A stretch of 64,000 nt of DNA from Streptococcus sp. X13SY08 (GTDB lineage Bacteria; Bacillota; Bacilli; Lactobacillales; Streptococcaceae), in NCBI RefSeq assembly GCF_001182825.2, contig NZ_LFYO02000003.1:124001-188000 (forward strand), in the 5' to 3' direction. Shown here piece by piece: positions 43,243 through 53,602 of this stretch. The notes under the pieces are model-generated. The model searched no databases, had not been told where the DNA came from, and saw only the letters and a program-made list of their open reading frames with translations. Made by a program: the position numbers and the translations under genes. Position 1 is the first letter of the stretch. Each line of letters begins with the position of its first letter.

Positions 43243-44586
43243 ATGATTAAAATTTATGACACGATGACGCGGAGTCTACGTGAGTTTATTCCACTTGAAG
43301 AGGGAAAGGTCAAGATGTATGTCTGTGGGCCGACAGTTTATAACTATATCCATGTAGGAAATGGACGTTCAGCAGTGGCTTTTGATACGGTACGCCGTTA
43401 TTTGGAATACCGCGGCTTTGACGTGACCTATGTGTCTAATTTCACCGATGTAGATGATAAGATTATCAAGGCTGCGGCAAAAGCTGGGCTTTCCACCAAG
43501 GAATTATCGGACAAGTTTATCGCGGCATTTATGGAAGATACAGCCGCCTTGGGGGTCAAACCGGCTAGCAAAAATCCTCGTGTCATTGATTACATGGATG
43601 AGATTATTGCTTTTGTGGCGGATTTGGTGGAAAAAGGCTTCGCTTACGAGTCGGAGGGCGATGTTTATTTCCGTGTGGAAAAGTCAACTGACTATGCCAA
43701 ATTAGCCAATAAAACACTGGAAGACTTGGTCATCGGTGCATCTGGACGGACAGATGAGGAAACAGCGCGCAAGGAAAATCCAGTGGATTTTGCTCTCTGG
43801 AAATCAGCTAAAGAGGGTGAAGTATCGTGGAATAGTCCGTGGGGCAAAGGTCGTCCTGGTTGGCATATTGAATGTTCGGTCATGGCGACAGAGCTGTTGG
43901 GAGATACCATTGATATTCATGGTGGAGGAGCCGATTTGGAGTTTCCGCACCACATCAATGAAATTGCCCAGTCTGAAGCCAAAACTGGTCATAAATTTGT
44001 CAATTACTGGATGCATAACGGTTTTGTCAATGTGGAAAACGAGAAAATGTCTAAGTCTTTGGGGAATTTTGTGACGGTTCACGATGCTTTAAAGACTGTT
44101 GATGGGCAGGTTTTACGATTCTTCCTTGCGACACAACATTACCGCAAGCCTCTGAACTTCACGGGAAAAGCTGTCCATGATGCTCAGACCAATCTCAAAT
44201 ACCTGAAAAATACCTTTGAACAACCTTTTACGGAATCGGCAGATATGGACCTTTTCCAAGAATTTGTGGCTAAATTCCAAGCGGCTATGGATGAAGATTT
44301 TAATACGGCTAATGGGATTACGGTGGTCTTTGAATTGGCTAAATGGATCAATTCGGGCAACTACAATCAAGAAATAAAGGATGGATTGGCCGCTATATTG
44401 GAAGTTTTTGGCATTGTATTTGTTGAAGAAGTCTTGGATAGTCAGATTGAGGAATTGATTGCGGAGCGTCAAGCTGCGCGTGCTAATCGTGATTTTGCCA
44501 CTGCTGACCGCATTCGGGATGAATTGGCATCGCAAGGCATCAAATTATTGGATACCAAGGATGGCGTGAGGTGGACGCGTGACTAA
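43243..44586 (+). CDS. cysS: Cysteinyl-tRNA synthetase
   Basis: 447 residues, full length. The zinc ligand Cys28 in YVCGPTVYN and the HIGH-equivalent HVGN at 37-40 are followed by GWHIECSVM and [12 protein letters not shown] (zinc and substrate site) and KMSKS at 268-272. It charges tRNA-Cys. AAAGGAGGAG precedes the ATG. The stop overlaps the GTG start of mrnC by 8 bases. Intact. Confidence 0.97.
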   Translation: MIKIYDTMTRSLREFIPLEEGKVKMYVCGPTVYNYIHVGNGRSAVAFDTVRRYLEYRGFDVTYVSNFTDVDDKIIKAAAKAGLSTKELSDKFIAAFMEDTAALGVKPASKNPRVIDYMDEIIAFVADLVEKGFAYESEGDVYFRVEKSTDYAKLANKTLEDLVIGASGRTDEETARKENPVDFALWKSAKEGEVSWNSPWGKGRPGWHIECSVMATELLGDTIDIHGGGADLEFPHHINEIAQSEAKTGHKFVNYWMHNGFVNVENEKMSKSLGNFVTVHDALKTVDGQVLRFFLATQHYRKPLNFTGKAVHDAQTNLKYLKNTFEQPFTESADMDLFQEFVAKFQAAMDEDFNTANGITVVFELAKWINSGNYNQEIKDGLAAILEVFGIVFVEEVLDSQIEELIAERQAARANRDFATADRIRDELASQGIKLLDTKDGVRWTRD

Positions 44587-44916
44587 GTTAGTGGATGTAA
44601 ACTTAATCAACGGAATTGCCTTGGCTTTTGAAGGGGACGCGGTCTATTCACTCTATGTGCGCCGTCATTTGATTTTCCAAGGGCAAACAAAGCCCAATCA
44701 GCTGCACCGTCTGGCCACTCGATATGTGTCGGCAAAGGCTCCAAGCGTGGGCGGAATGCCACTAGCCATACCAAAGCCAAAAATACGGACATTATCACCT
44801 ACAAGATGTCAACAGGCTTTGAAGCGGTCATGGGCTATCTGCACATGACGGACCAAATTGAGCGACTGGAAGAGTTGATTGAGTGGTCTATCGCAAAGGT
44901 TGAAGAAGATAAGTAA
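44579..44916 (+). pseudogene. mrnC: Mini-ribonuclease III, frame-disrupted
   Basis: GTG 44579 overlaps cysS. The RNase III-like domain starts [22 protein letters not shown] with the catalytic Asp in GDAVYS. After RYVSAKA the frame is wrong; the correct one resumes [35 protein letters not shown] and ends VEEDK at TAA 44914. An out-of-frame deletion of roughly 60-70 bases at about 44738 removes a helix. MrnC matures 23S rRNA ends in Firmicutes. Confidence 0.88.
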
Positions 44917-46989
44917 AAAGCACCCACGGGTGCTTTAGGGTGAAGTCCGGTTTGCTAGATTTCATAAGCTGATCATGGGAAAGCTGCTGGATAGGATTCC
45001 CGTCCAAGATAGCAGAGCAGGCAAAGTCATAATGGTCATGGTTGTTTTTAGTGGTGATGGTCAGTTTGTGTCCATCTACCAACTGCAATTGGATCTTGTC
45101 AAACTGTGGGATGCCCAGTTTGTAGCTACCATCTCCTGGGCAAAGGGGATAGAATCCCAGGCAGGAGAGGATGTATCAGGCCGCCATGCTGCCGTTATCT
45201 TCATCGCCTGTAAAGGCTTGAAATCCTGTCTCGAAGGCTTGGTTGCGCAGCTTTTTAACCAAAAGACTGGTGTACTCCGAAGGTAGTCTGTGCCATCTCG
45301 CTCATTTCGTGGATTTCGTAGCCATAATTGTGGGGCTGGAAGGTAGCTGGTTGGTTGACTAGCTTGATGAGATAGTCCGTAAAGATGGATTTACCACCCA
45401 TGAGTTCTCTTAAACGTCTATATCATGAAAGACAGACAGAGTGGCTTGGATGGCAGAGCATTCTGCGTAATCTTTTCCCCATGCGTGGGAGTCAAATGGC
45501 TCGGTAAACCGTCCATTTTTATCTTTGGCGCGAATGGAGCCCGTTTCCTTGTCAAAGAGTGCCTGATAACCTAAGCTTGCTTTAGCATAGCATTCTGCAA
45601 TTTCTTTTTGCCCAAGGTGGTCAGCGACTTGACTGATGGCCCAATCACTGTAGGCATAATCGAGACTATGGCTGACACTTTCGCGGTGGTGAGCAGGCAG
45701 GTATCCCCAAACTTGATAATCCAAATTCCCATGTCGACCGTAGCGTCCACTTGAATCATAAGCTTGGCTAGTCTTGACATAGCTTCTAAGAGTTGAGGCA
45801 TGAGGTGGCGACCGATTCCCTTCTGACAACGGTCGGCGATGACACCATCTACCAGAGTTCCGGGCATGATTCCACGTTCGTCAGGCGCTAGCCATTTAGG
45901 TAAAAATCCTGTGTCCTTATAGTGTTGGAGAATCCCTTCTAAGAATTGTTCCAGATAGTCGGGATAGAGGATGGATAGGAGCGGGTAGCTGCTGCGGAAA
46001 GTGTCCCAGTAGCCATTGTTTGTGAAGAAAATGCCGGGCGTTGCTGTGCTGCTTATCGTATCAAAATGAATGCTATTTCCGTCTTCATCTTTCTCATAAA
46101 ATGTCTGCGGGAAGAGCAAGCAACGATAAAGACAGTGATAAAAAAGGTCTTTTTGTTTGTCGTGTTTGCGGTCGAAAATGGCAACGCGACCGAGCAAGTG
46201 ATCCCAAGTTTCTTGGGTCTTTTTTTGTGTCGTCAGAAAATCATCTTGCTGCTCCAAATTCATTGTCGCTTGCTCTAGACTGATAAAGGAAGTAACGAGC
46301 TGGCAAGACAGGCTAGGTGCGTCAAAATCCACTCGGATATGCAGGTCATTTCCATCCACTTTCTGCTCAATCGGTACAACTTGCTCCTCGATTAACTGAC
46401 TGAAGCCGGTAATGGCGTGGTCAAAACGGATGTGAATATAGATGGCAAAGTTGTCAGATTGGGTCTCTGTTGCGTTGTAAAGAGTTACTCCGATTTCATA
46501 ATCGCTGATTTGCTGGTAGATAGCACGGTCTGGCGCATAAAGTACAAGTCCAAGAGATTGACTGAAGTCGGATGCCATTTCTAAACTTGCTCCGTAGAGG
46601 CTAGGCGCCAGACGGCTGGTTAGGTTGTAACGATTGGAATGGAGTTGCAGGAGGTCTGGTCGAAAAATAGCAGAGCTCATATCATAGCTGGACTGATGAT
46701 GAAAGACTGTGTCGCGCTGCAATTTTCCAGGAAAAGGCGTCAAGAGGAGATGGGAAAAATCTCCAACCCAAGGACTGGCTTGATGAGTCAAGCGAAATCC
46801 TTGATAAACGGGCTCATAAGGATTTAACCACCAAGAACCATTTTGATCCGTCGTTTGAGGAGCAAAGTAATTCATGCCAAAGGGATGTCCAGTCAAGGGT
46901 AGGGTATTGCCGTTTGAAAAAGCGTGTGAATTGTAAGTGCCGTATCGGGTGTCAATTTCCGTCACTAAAGAAGTTGGGAGTGAGAACAT
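44888..46989 (-). pseudogene. GH92 alpha-1,2-mannosidase, multiply disrupted
   Basis: ATG 46989 (MFSLPTSLVTEIDTRYGTYNSHAFSNGNTLPLTGHPFGMNYFAPQ is the typical GH92 opening) behind AAAGGAG. The catalytic-domain segments NNGYWDTFRSSYPLLS and LPKWLAPDERGIMPGTLVDGVIADRCQKGI are present. Lesions: one base lost after LLEAM (near 45780), a break after SVFHDIDV (near 45415), another after MAQTTFG (near 45278), and TGG to TGA in SMAA.YILSCLG (near 45182). The end is uncertain because the last frame runs through the terminator. The intact enzyme trims mannose from host N-glycans. Confidence 0.85.
44917..44940. terminator. Bidirectional terminator, mrnC / GH92 gene
   Basis: A perfect 9-bp stem AAAGCACCC/GGGTGCTTT with a minimal loop between convergent genes. 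Confidence 0.6.
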
Positions 46990-47072
46990 AGAATCTCCTT
47001 TGTACATAGTTTCTACTTCTTATTATAGTCAAAAACGGATGGAAAAAAATAGGTCAAAAGTGAGAAGCTAGA

Positions 47073-47136
47073 TTTGTGTAGAAAGGTGTTTAGTTTGTGT
47101 ATAGGATTTGACAAAAAAGTCTTTTAAACTAAGATT
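47073..47136 (+). promoter_or_regulatory. Promoter and direct repeats before the GH125 gene
   Basis: TTTGTGTA occurs at 47073-47080 and 47094-47101, exactly 21 bases apart (two helical turns). It is just upstream of a perfect -35 TTGACA at 47108-47113. The -10 at 17-nt spacing is poor (AAGATT). This is the pattern of an activator-dependent promoter, fitting the AraC-type regulator of the cluster. Confidence 0.55.
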
Positions 47137-47171
47137 AGCAAATAGTATCCATTAGAATCTAGGAGAGACCT

Positions 47172-48394
47172 ATGTTATACACAAAAGAAAAAATGCAGTC
47201 ATGGCTTGAGATGATTGTAGAAAAAACCAAGGACCATCCTGCGTGGGGAAAGGTATTTGAGACTTGTTTCACAGATGCCTTGGATGAAACCATGACCATT
47301 TTGGAGGACGGTACGACCTTCGTCTTGACGGGGGATATTCCGGCTATGTGGTTACGGGATTCAACTGCCCAAGCGAAACCTTATTTGACGCTAGCTAAGG
47401 AAGATGATCGCTTGCGTCAAACCTTGCTGGGGCTGATTGGGCGGGGCACCACGAGACAGATCATTCGGATTTGACAGGCTGGATTTGGGAGCGTAAGTAT
47501 GAAGTGGATTCGCTCCGTTATCCCTTGCAATTGGCCTACCTCTTGTGGAAAAAAACGGGAGAAACTAGTCAATTTAATCAGACCTTTTTTGAAGCAGCAC
47601 AGCGTATTGTGTGCGTCTGGACAGTGGAGCAAAACCACGAAAACTCACCCTATACCTTTGTGCGAGACACAGATCTCGCGGAAGACACTCTGGTGAATGA
47701 CGGCCGCGGACCTGCTTGTGCCTATACTGGGATGATCTGGTCAGCTTTTCGTCCTAGTGATGATGCCTGTATTTACCCTTACTTGGTGCCGTTTAATATG
47801 TTTGCGGTAGTGGTGTTGGGTTACTTGGTAGAGATTATTGATAGCCTCTTTTCGGATCAACATGCTGAGTTAGCTGATGACGCATTGCATTTAAGAGAAG
47901 AAATCAATCAGGGGATTAAAGAATTTGGCTTGACCAAAAATGCGGCTGGAGAAATCATTTTTGCTTTTGAGGTGGATGGCTTGGGCAATGCCTCCGTTAT
48001 GGATGACCCAAATGTACCTAGCCTCCTTGCAGCGCCTTATTTAGGCTACTGTGACATAGATGATCCTATCTATCAAGCGACTCGCCGAACCAATTTGAGT
48101 TCTGAAAACCCATATTACTACGAAGGAAAATTTGCCAAAGGTCTGGGCAGTAGCCATACCTTCTATCGCTATATTTGGCCAATTGCCTTGTCTATTCAGG
48201 GGCTAACGACGGATTCTAAAAAGGAAAAAGCAGAGCTTTTGGGTCTCATGATAGCTTGTGATGGTGGTACGGGTGTCATGCATGAAAGTTTCCATGTGGA
48301 TGATCCAAATCTCTATTCACGGGAATGGTTTTCTTGGGCCAATATGATGTTTTGCGAGTTGGTCTTGGATTACTACGATTTAAATGATAATTGA
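47172..48394 (+). pseudogene. GH125 exo-alpha-1,6-mannosidase, frame-disrupted
   Basis: The first frame has the GH125 substrate-site segment TGDIPAMWLRDSTAQAKPYL. It breaks after LLGLI (about 47440), and the second frame continues GHHETDHSDLTGWIWERKYEVDSLRYPLQLAYLLW to the end, including DDACIYPYLVPFNMFA, GLGSSHTFYRYIWPI and GGTGVMHESFHVDDP. A short out-of-frame deletion (the family has an extra stretch with ILIDPYANAFN there) explains it. The intact enzyme removes alpha-1,6-mannose and partners GH92 and GH38. Confidence 0.88.
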
Positions 48395-48420
48395 TTGAAA
48401 ATCTTAGAAAGAGAGTAAAT

Positions 48421-50058
48421 ATGGCAAAAGAAACAGTTCATGTTCTGTCCCACAGTCACTGGGATCGCGAATGGTATTTGCCTGTGGAAGAGCACCGCAT
48501 GCGTTTGGTGGAGCTTTTTGATGACTTATTTGAACTTTTTGAAACCGATCCAGAATTCAAATCCGTTCACTTGGATGGGCAAACCATTGTCTTAGAGGAT
48601 TATCTAGAAATTCGCCCACAAAACCGAGATAAATTAAAGAAATACATTGATGAGGGACGTTTGGTTATCGGATCTTTCTATATCCTGCAGGATGCCTATC
48701 TCATAACCGGGGAAGCTCATGTGCGCAATGCCTTGATTGGACATATAGACAGTCAAAAATGGGGAAAAGCGCCGAAAATTGGCTACTACCCCGATACATT
48801 TGGCAATGTGGGTCAGGTGCCACAACTGATGCAACAGGCTGGGATTGACGTGTCTTTATTCGGTCGTGGTGTCAAACCAGTTGGCTTTGACAATCAGGTC
48901 TTATCAGATGATAAATTCCAGTCCTCCTTTTCGGAAATGAATTGGCAGGGCGCAGATGGTAGTCAGGTTCTAGGGATTCTTTTTGCCAACTGGTACAGTA
49001 ATGGCAATGAAATTCCTGCCAAAAAAGCGATCAGCCTCGGGGCGTTGGACTATTTGGTCAAACCCATCAATAAAAAAGAATTGGCACAGATCTTGTTGCG
49101 CGTCAGTACAGAAGAAATGAATCAAGAGAATCAGCATCAACGATGGCGAGAAGTTGTCAGGGGAAGAGAGGAACTAGCTACTTTACTAACTGTTGACCAG
49201 CCACTCTATTTGCTGGCAGAAGCGGCACCTGTGACGGATCAGTTTACTATTGAGCGCATGATTGGTCAACAAAGTTTCTACTTTTATTTCCTTCCTCAAT
49301 TGCCTCATCAATCGGTATTTTTTGTAGAAGAAATAGATGCGACCAGCCGCATGGATGTCGTCGTTGATAAGATTGAGCGGAAATTGTTCTACGGTCATAT
49401 TCCAAAGAAATTGCAGGCAACGACGAGAGCTTTTTACCAAGAATTGCTCCCCCATTTGGAATCAGGACAAGTACATCGTTTGGAACAAGCTTTGCCAGAC
49501 ATAGTTGAAAAATTGCAGAGCGCAGCTCCAGCTGTCTATTTGACCAAGCAATTATTCAACCAGATTATGACGGATGTCTATCATCGCTTCAAGCAATTAG
49601 AGCGCAGCCGCTTGGAAGACTACTTCCAAAAAATCGAAAGTAGCCAAGACTTACAAACACTTCTGACTGTCACGCTCAGTCATTTACTTGACATTCGCGA
49701 GAGACATCAGTATAGTCATCATGTAGAAGAAGTTTTGGACATCATCAAGCGAGAATACCAGACAGAGTTGACCCTCAAGGAAGTTAGCGATCGTCTCTTT
49801 CTCAATACGGTTTATCTAGGTCAAATTATCAAGAAGGAAACGGGGGCTACCTTTGCGGAATTGCTCAATCGTAAACGCATCAAGATGGCTCAACAACTTT
49901 TGGTCACAGGTGATTATGGAATCGAAGAAATCTGTTTCCGAGTTGGTTACACGAATATCGGCTACTTCTACAAAATATTTAAACGTTTCTGTGGATAATC
50001 TCCTAAATCCTATCGTCAGAAGATGGGGTATTTGAGCCTGAAAACGCCAAAGGACTAA
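48421..50058 (+). pseudogene. In-frame chimera: GH38 alpha-mannosidase N-terminus joined to an AraC-type response regulator
   Basis: ATG 48421 behind AGAGAG. Residues 1-200 are the GH38 catalytic start: HSHWDREW (zinc ligands) and YYPDTFGNVGQVPQLM (nucleophile Asp region). At about residue 201 (near 49021) the sequence switches in frame to KAISLGALDYLVKPINKKEL. That is the end of a receiver domain, then a linker and two AraC helix-turn-helix units (IIKREYQTELTLKEVSDRLF, IEEICFRVGYTNIGYFYKIFKRF). A TAA at 49996 precedes SPKSYRQKMGYLSLKTPKD, which runs in the same frame to 50058. The rest of GH38 and probably a sensor kinase are gone. Confidence 0.88.
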
Positions 50059-50062
50059 GACT

Positions 50063-50932
50063 ATGAAACAAACTATACGCGATTGGTTCCCTAATGGGGA
50101 GCTACTTGCGACCGCACGACACCAAGAAGGAAAAATCAATCTTCCCCTGTCAGAACACGGTTTTTGGCAGGTGGATGAAATTGATTTAACGGAGCGCGAA
50201 CGCTTTTTAGTATCACTTTTTCGTGAACATCACACACCGCAAGAAGCGACTAACCCTTGGCAAGTTTATTTGATGACAGGTCGAGGGGAAATGCCGCAGG
50301 ACGTGACCCGTTTGCAATTTCTTCATGCTCGTCTCTGGACGCAGGCGGATGGGACGACTATCAAAGAATGGCTCGAAATGATGGCCCAACTCTTGCCTCA
50401 TCAAGTTGCACATTTTCAGCTAAATCAGCGGGACCATATCTTTGTTCTTGATCAAGGGCAATTGCTGGACGTCAAAGAAGTTTTGGTGGATACCATTGAA
50501 GCCATGGAGTTTGACTTTGGTCTACGTATGACCCTCTTTCTGGGACAAATCTGGGCTCGAGTTCAGGACCTTCCCCGCCTCTTTCAGGCAGAGCTTGATT
50601 GGTTTGACAAATGGCAGAGTTTCTATCAGTCTTCAACTGTCTTAACTTTTAGTCAGCTCTTTTTATGGGGACAGGCACAAGCTAGCAAAGACTTTGACTA
50701 TTTAGCACAAACCCTGAGCGCTATGATTATGTCACAAGATCAATTGGATGAGATTATCTTGGCTTTGTGGAAAGAAGGAGCAGTCTTAACGAAAGCTGCC
50801 CAACGCCTCTATATTCATCGCAATACACTTCAGTATCGTTTGGACAGATGGCATGAAATCAGTGGTTTACAACTCAAAGAATTAACCGATTTGTCACTCT
50901 GTTATAACTTGATTTTGTCGGATTTGTTTTAA
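50063..50932 (+). CDS. PucR/CdaR-like helix-turn-helix regulator
   Basis: 289 residues, leucine- and glutamine-rich, with a C-terminal HTH of the PucR/CdaR type (LTKAAQRLYIHRNTLQYRLDRWHEISGLQL). The first 200 residues resemble no sensor domain that I can name. It starts four bases after the frame end of the response-regulator remnant and precedes msmK. A role in sugar control is possible from position only. Intact. Confidence 0.8.
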   Translation: MKQTIRDWFPNGELLATARHQEGKINLPLSEHGFWQVDEIDLTERERFLVSLFREHHTPQEATNPWQVYLMTGRGEMPQDVTRLQFLHARLWTQADGTTIKEWLEMMAQLLPHQVAHFQLNQRDHIFVLDQGQLLDVKEVLVDTIEAMEFDFGLRMTLFLGQIWARVQDLPRLFQAELDWFDKWQSFYQSSTVLTFSQLFLWGQAQASKDFDYLAQTLSAMIMSQDQLDEIILALWKEGAVLTKAAQRLYIHRNTLQYRLDRWHEISGLQLKELTDLSLCYNLILSDLF

Positions 50933-50935
50933 TAT

Positions 50936-50976
50936 AAAAGACTTTTGGGCAAGTTGCACAAAAGTCTTTTTATTTT
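50936..50976 (+). terminator. Terminator after the PucR-like gene
   Basis: A perfect 12-bp stem AAAAGACTTTTG/CAAAAGTCTTTT, an 11-nt loop and a T-rich tail. Confidence 0.9.
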
Positions 50977-50984
50977 TGGTCAAC

Positions 50985-51019
50985 TTGACAAAGACAAAGC
51001 AAGCGCTTTCGTTTATACT
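50985..51019 (+). promoter_or_regulatory. msmK promoter region with cre site
   Basis: A perfect TTGACA is at 50985-50990 and TATACT at 51014-51019, but the 23-nt gap is too long for a standard promoter. Between them, GCAAGCGCTTTCG (50999-51011) is a good catabolite-responsive element (ideal core GAAAGCGCTTTC). CcpA bound there would repress msmK on glucose. Confidence 0.7.
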
Positions 51020-51049
51020 GTAATAGAATAAAGAAAGTGAGGAATGAAC

Positions 51050-52067
51050 ATGGTTCAATTGAATCTTAAAAACATTTATAAAAAATATCCAAACAGCGAG
51101 CATTACTCTGTAGAAAACTTCAACTTGGATATCAAAGACAAAGAATTTATCGTTTTCGTAGGTCCTTCAGGATGTGGGAAGTCAACAACTCTTCGTATGA
51201 TTGCCGGTCTAGAAGACATCACAGAAGGTGAAATCTATATTGATGATTCTCTCATGAACGACGTGGCTCCAAAAGACCGTGATATCGCCATGGTATTCCA
51301 AAACTACGCTTTGTACCCACACATGACTGTTTATGATAACATGGCATTTGGTCTTAAATTGCGTAAATACAGCAAAAGCGAAATCAAACAACGTGTAGAA
51401 GAAGCCGCTGAAATCCTTGGTTTGACAGAATTCTTAGAACGCAAACCAGCCGACCTTTCAGGTGGTCAACGTCAACGTGTTGCCATGGGTCGTGCCATCG
51501 TTCGTGATGCAAAAGTATTCTTGATGGATGAGCCACTCTCTAACTTGGATGCTAAATTGCGTGTATCCATGCGTACAGAAATTGCTAAAATCCACCGCCG
51601 TATCGGTGCCACTATTATCTACGTAACGCATGACCAAACAGAAGCTATGACACTTGCTGACCGTATCGTTATAATGAGCGCTACTAAAAATGACGCAGGT
51701 ACTGGTACCATCGGTCGCGTAGAACAAATCGGTACACCAGAAGAACTCTACAACTCACCAGTTAATAAATTTGTTGCAAGCTTCATCGGTAGCCCAGCAA
51801 TGAACTTCTTCCCAGTCACTCTTCAAGGATATCAACGCATCTGCCTTAGAATTGGAAGCATACCCAGAGAGTGTTGTAACAGCTGAGGTGGTGGTATCTG
51901 AATTGCTCGGTGCAGAAACAATGCTCTACAGCCGTGTTGGCGATACAGAATTTGTTTCTCGTGTTGATGCGCGTGACTTCCACAATCCAGGTGAATTGGT
52001 TCGTCTTGCCTTCAATCTCAACAAAGCTCACTTCTTCGATGATGTGACAAGTGCAACCATTGTTTAA
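51050..52067 (+). pseudogene. msmK: Multi-sugar ABC transporter ATPase MsmK, 3' part disrupted
   Basis: ATG 51050 ([21 protein letters not shown]), seven bases after GTGAGGA. Walker [11 protein letters not shown]-loop [17 protein letters not shown], signature LSGGQRQR and Walker [15 protein letters not shown] are all present. After NFFPVTL (about 51827) the frame shifts; the C-terminal regulatory domain resumes [32 protein letters not shown] and ends at 52065. About 50 residues are missing. The ATPase serves several CUT1 sugar importers in streptococci. The ABC catalytic domain itself is complete. Confidence 0.88.
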
Positions 52068-52089
52068 TCAACAAAATCTATCAAAAGGT

Positions 52090-52130
52090 GAATCCTTCCT
52101 GTTTTTAGAAACAGAAAAGATTCCCTTTTT
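52090..52130 (+). terminator. Terminator after msmK
   Basis: GAATC/GATTC and CTGTTT/AAACAG stacked stems around TTAG, then CCTTTTT. Confidence 0.8.
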
Positions 52131-52185
52131 CTTGTCTATAGGGTTATGAAAATAAAATAGTATTTTTGAATAGGAAGGAAATAAT

Positions 52186-53565
52186 ATGTTTCAATTTCCG
52201 AAAAATTCTTACTGGGGTAGCTCAACCTCTGGACCGCAGACAGAGGGTCGTCTGGAGGGTGACGGAAAAGGGGATAACGACTGGGACTACTGGTTTTCTA
52301 TTGAACCTTATCGTTTCCACAATGAAATCGGACCTAGTCAGACCTCGACTTTTTACCAACATTACAGAGATGACATTGAGCTGTTAGAAAAGACGGGGCA
52401 CAATGCTTTTCGTACCTCTATTCAATGGTCTCGATTAATTCCCGAGGGACGCGGTGCGGTCAATCCAAAAGCCATTGCCTTTTACCGGGATGTATTTGAG
52501 CGAATTCGTCAGAAGGGAATTCGTCTCTTGGTTAATCTCTACCATTTTGACTTACCTTTTGCTCTGCAAAAAGAAGGGGGCTGGGAAAACCGTGCAACCG
52601 TCGATGCCTATGTGGACTATGCCCGCCTGCGTTTCCAAGAATTTGGTGATTTAGTAGATGACTGGATTACCTTCAATGAGCCTATTGTTCCGGTCGAATG
52701 TGGTTATCTCTATAATTATCACTATCCAAACAAGGTTGATACTAAGGCGGCTGTTCAGGTGGCTTATCATACCCAACTAGCCTCATCGCTTGCTGTTAAG
52801 GCTTGCCACGAATTATTACCAAATCAGAAGATTGGGATTGTTCTTAATTTCACACCCGCTTATCCCCGTAGTCAGCATCCAGCTGATCTCAAGGCTGCGC
52901 GCGTAGCGGAGCTCTTCCAAGCTAAGTCTTTCTTGGATCCATCGGTTAAGGGAGTTTATCCAAAAGAGTTGATCGACATTCTCAAAAAGCATGATCTCAT
53001 GCCAACCTATACCCAATCGGAACTTGCGGATATTAAGGAAAATACGGTCGATTGTTTGGGGATCAATTATTATCAACCTTTACGGGTCATGGCGCCTAAG
53101 TATGCGCCAAATCCGGATGCTCCATTTTTACCAGACTGTTATTATGAGCACTATGATATGCCGGGACGTAAGATCAATCCTCGCCGTGGTTGGGAGATCT
53201 ATAGGCAGGGCATTTACGACATTGCGCAAAATATTAAAGAAGAATATGGGAATATTGAGTGGATTTTGACGGAAAATGGTATGGGCGTTGAAGGCGAAGA
53301 AAAGTTTGCCCAAAATGGCACTATCCAAGACGATTATCGCATTGACTTTGTCAAAAATCACCTGATTCAACTCCACCGTGCTATAGAAGATGGTGCCAAC
53401 TGTAAAGGTTATTTAATCTGGACCTTCATTGATTGCTGGTCATGGCTCAATAGCTATAAAAACTGTTATGGTTTGGTCGAATTGGATTTAGAAACTCAAG
53501 AACGACGCATCAAAAAATCAGGTTACTGGTTTAAAGAACTCAGCCAGCAGAATGGTTTTGAATAA
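52186..53565 (+). CDS. GH1 (6-phospho-)beta-glucosidase
   Basis: 459 residues. The GH1 acid/base Glu165 is in ITFNEPIVP and the nucleophile Glu363 in ILTENGMG; the N-terminal FPKNSYWGSSTSGPQTEG matches the family opening. It hydrolyses beta-glucosides, often phosphorylated ones after PTS uptake; the substrate cannot be fixed here and no PTS genes adjoin. AGGAAGGA precedes the ATG. Intact. Confidence 0.9.
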   Translation: MFQFPKNSYWGSSTSGPQTEGRLEGDGKGDNDWDYWFSIEPYRFHNEIGPSQTSTFYQHYRDDIELLEKTGHNAFRTSIQWSRLIPEGRGAVNPKAIAFYRDVFERIRQKGIRLLVNLYHFDLPFALQKEGGWENRATVDAYVDYARLRFQEFGDLVDDWITFNEPIVPVECGYLYNYHYPNKVDTKAAVQVAYHTQLASSLAVKACHELLPNQKIGIVLNFTPAYPRSQHPADLKAARVAELFQAKSFLDPSVKGVYPKELIDILKKHDLMPTYTQSELADIKENTVDCLGINYYQPLRVMAPKYAPNPDAPFLPDCYYEHYDMPGRKINPRRGWEIYRQGIYDIAQNIKEEYGNIEWILTENGMGVEGEEKFAQNGTIQDDYRIDFVKNHLIQLHRAIEDGANCKGYLIWTFIDCWSWLNSYKNCYGLVELDLETQERRIKKSGYWFKELSQQNGFE

Positions 53566-53570
53566 GAAAA

Positions 53571-53602
53571 AATGGACTTCTAGCAGGGCTAGGGGTCCAT
53601 TA
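53571..53602. terminator. Terminator between GH1 and FUSC genes
   Basis: AATGGAC pairs with GTCCATT, with inner CTAG/CTAG pairing. It overlaps the stop codon of the convergent FUSC gene and is followed by ATTGATTTT. Confidence 0.7.
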
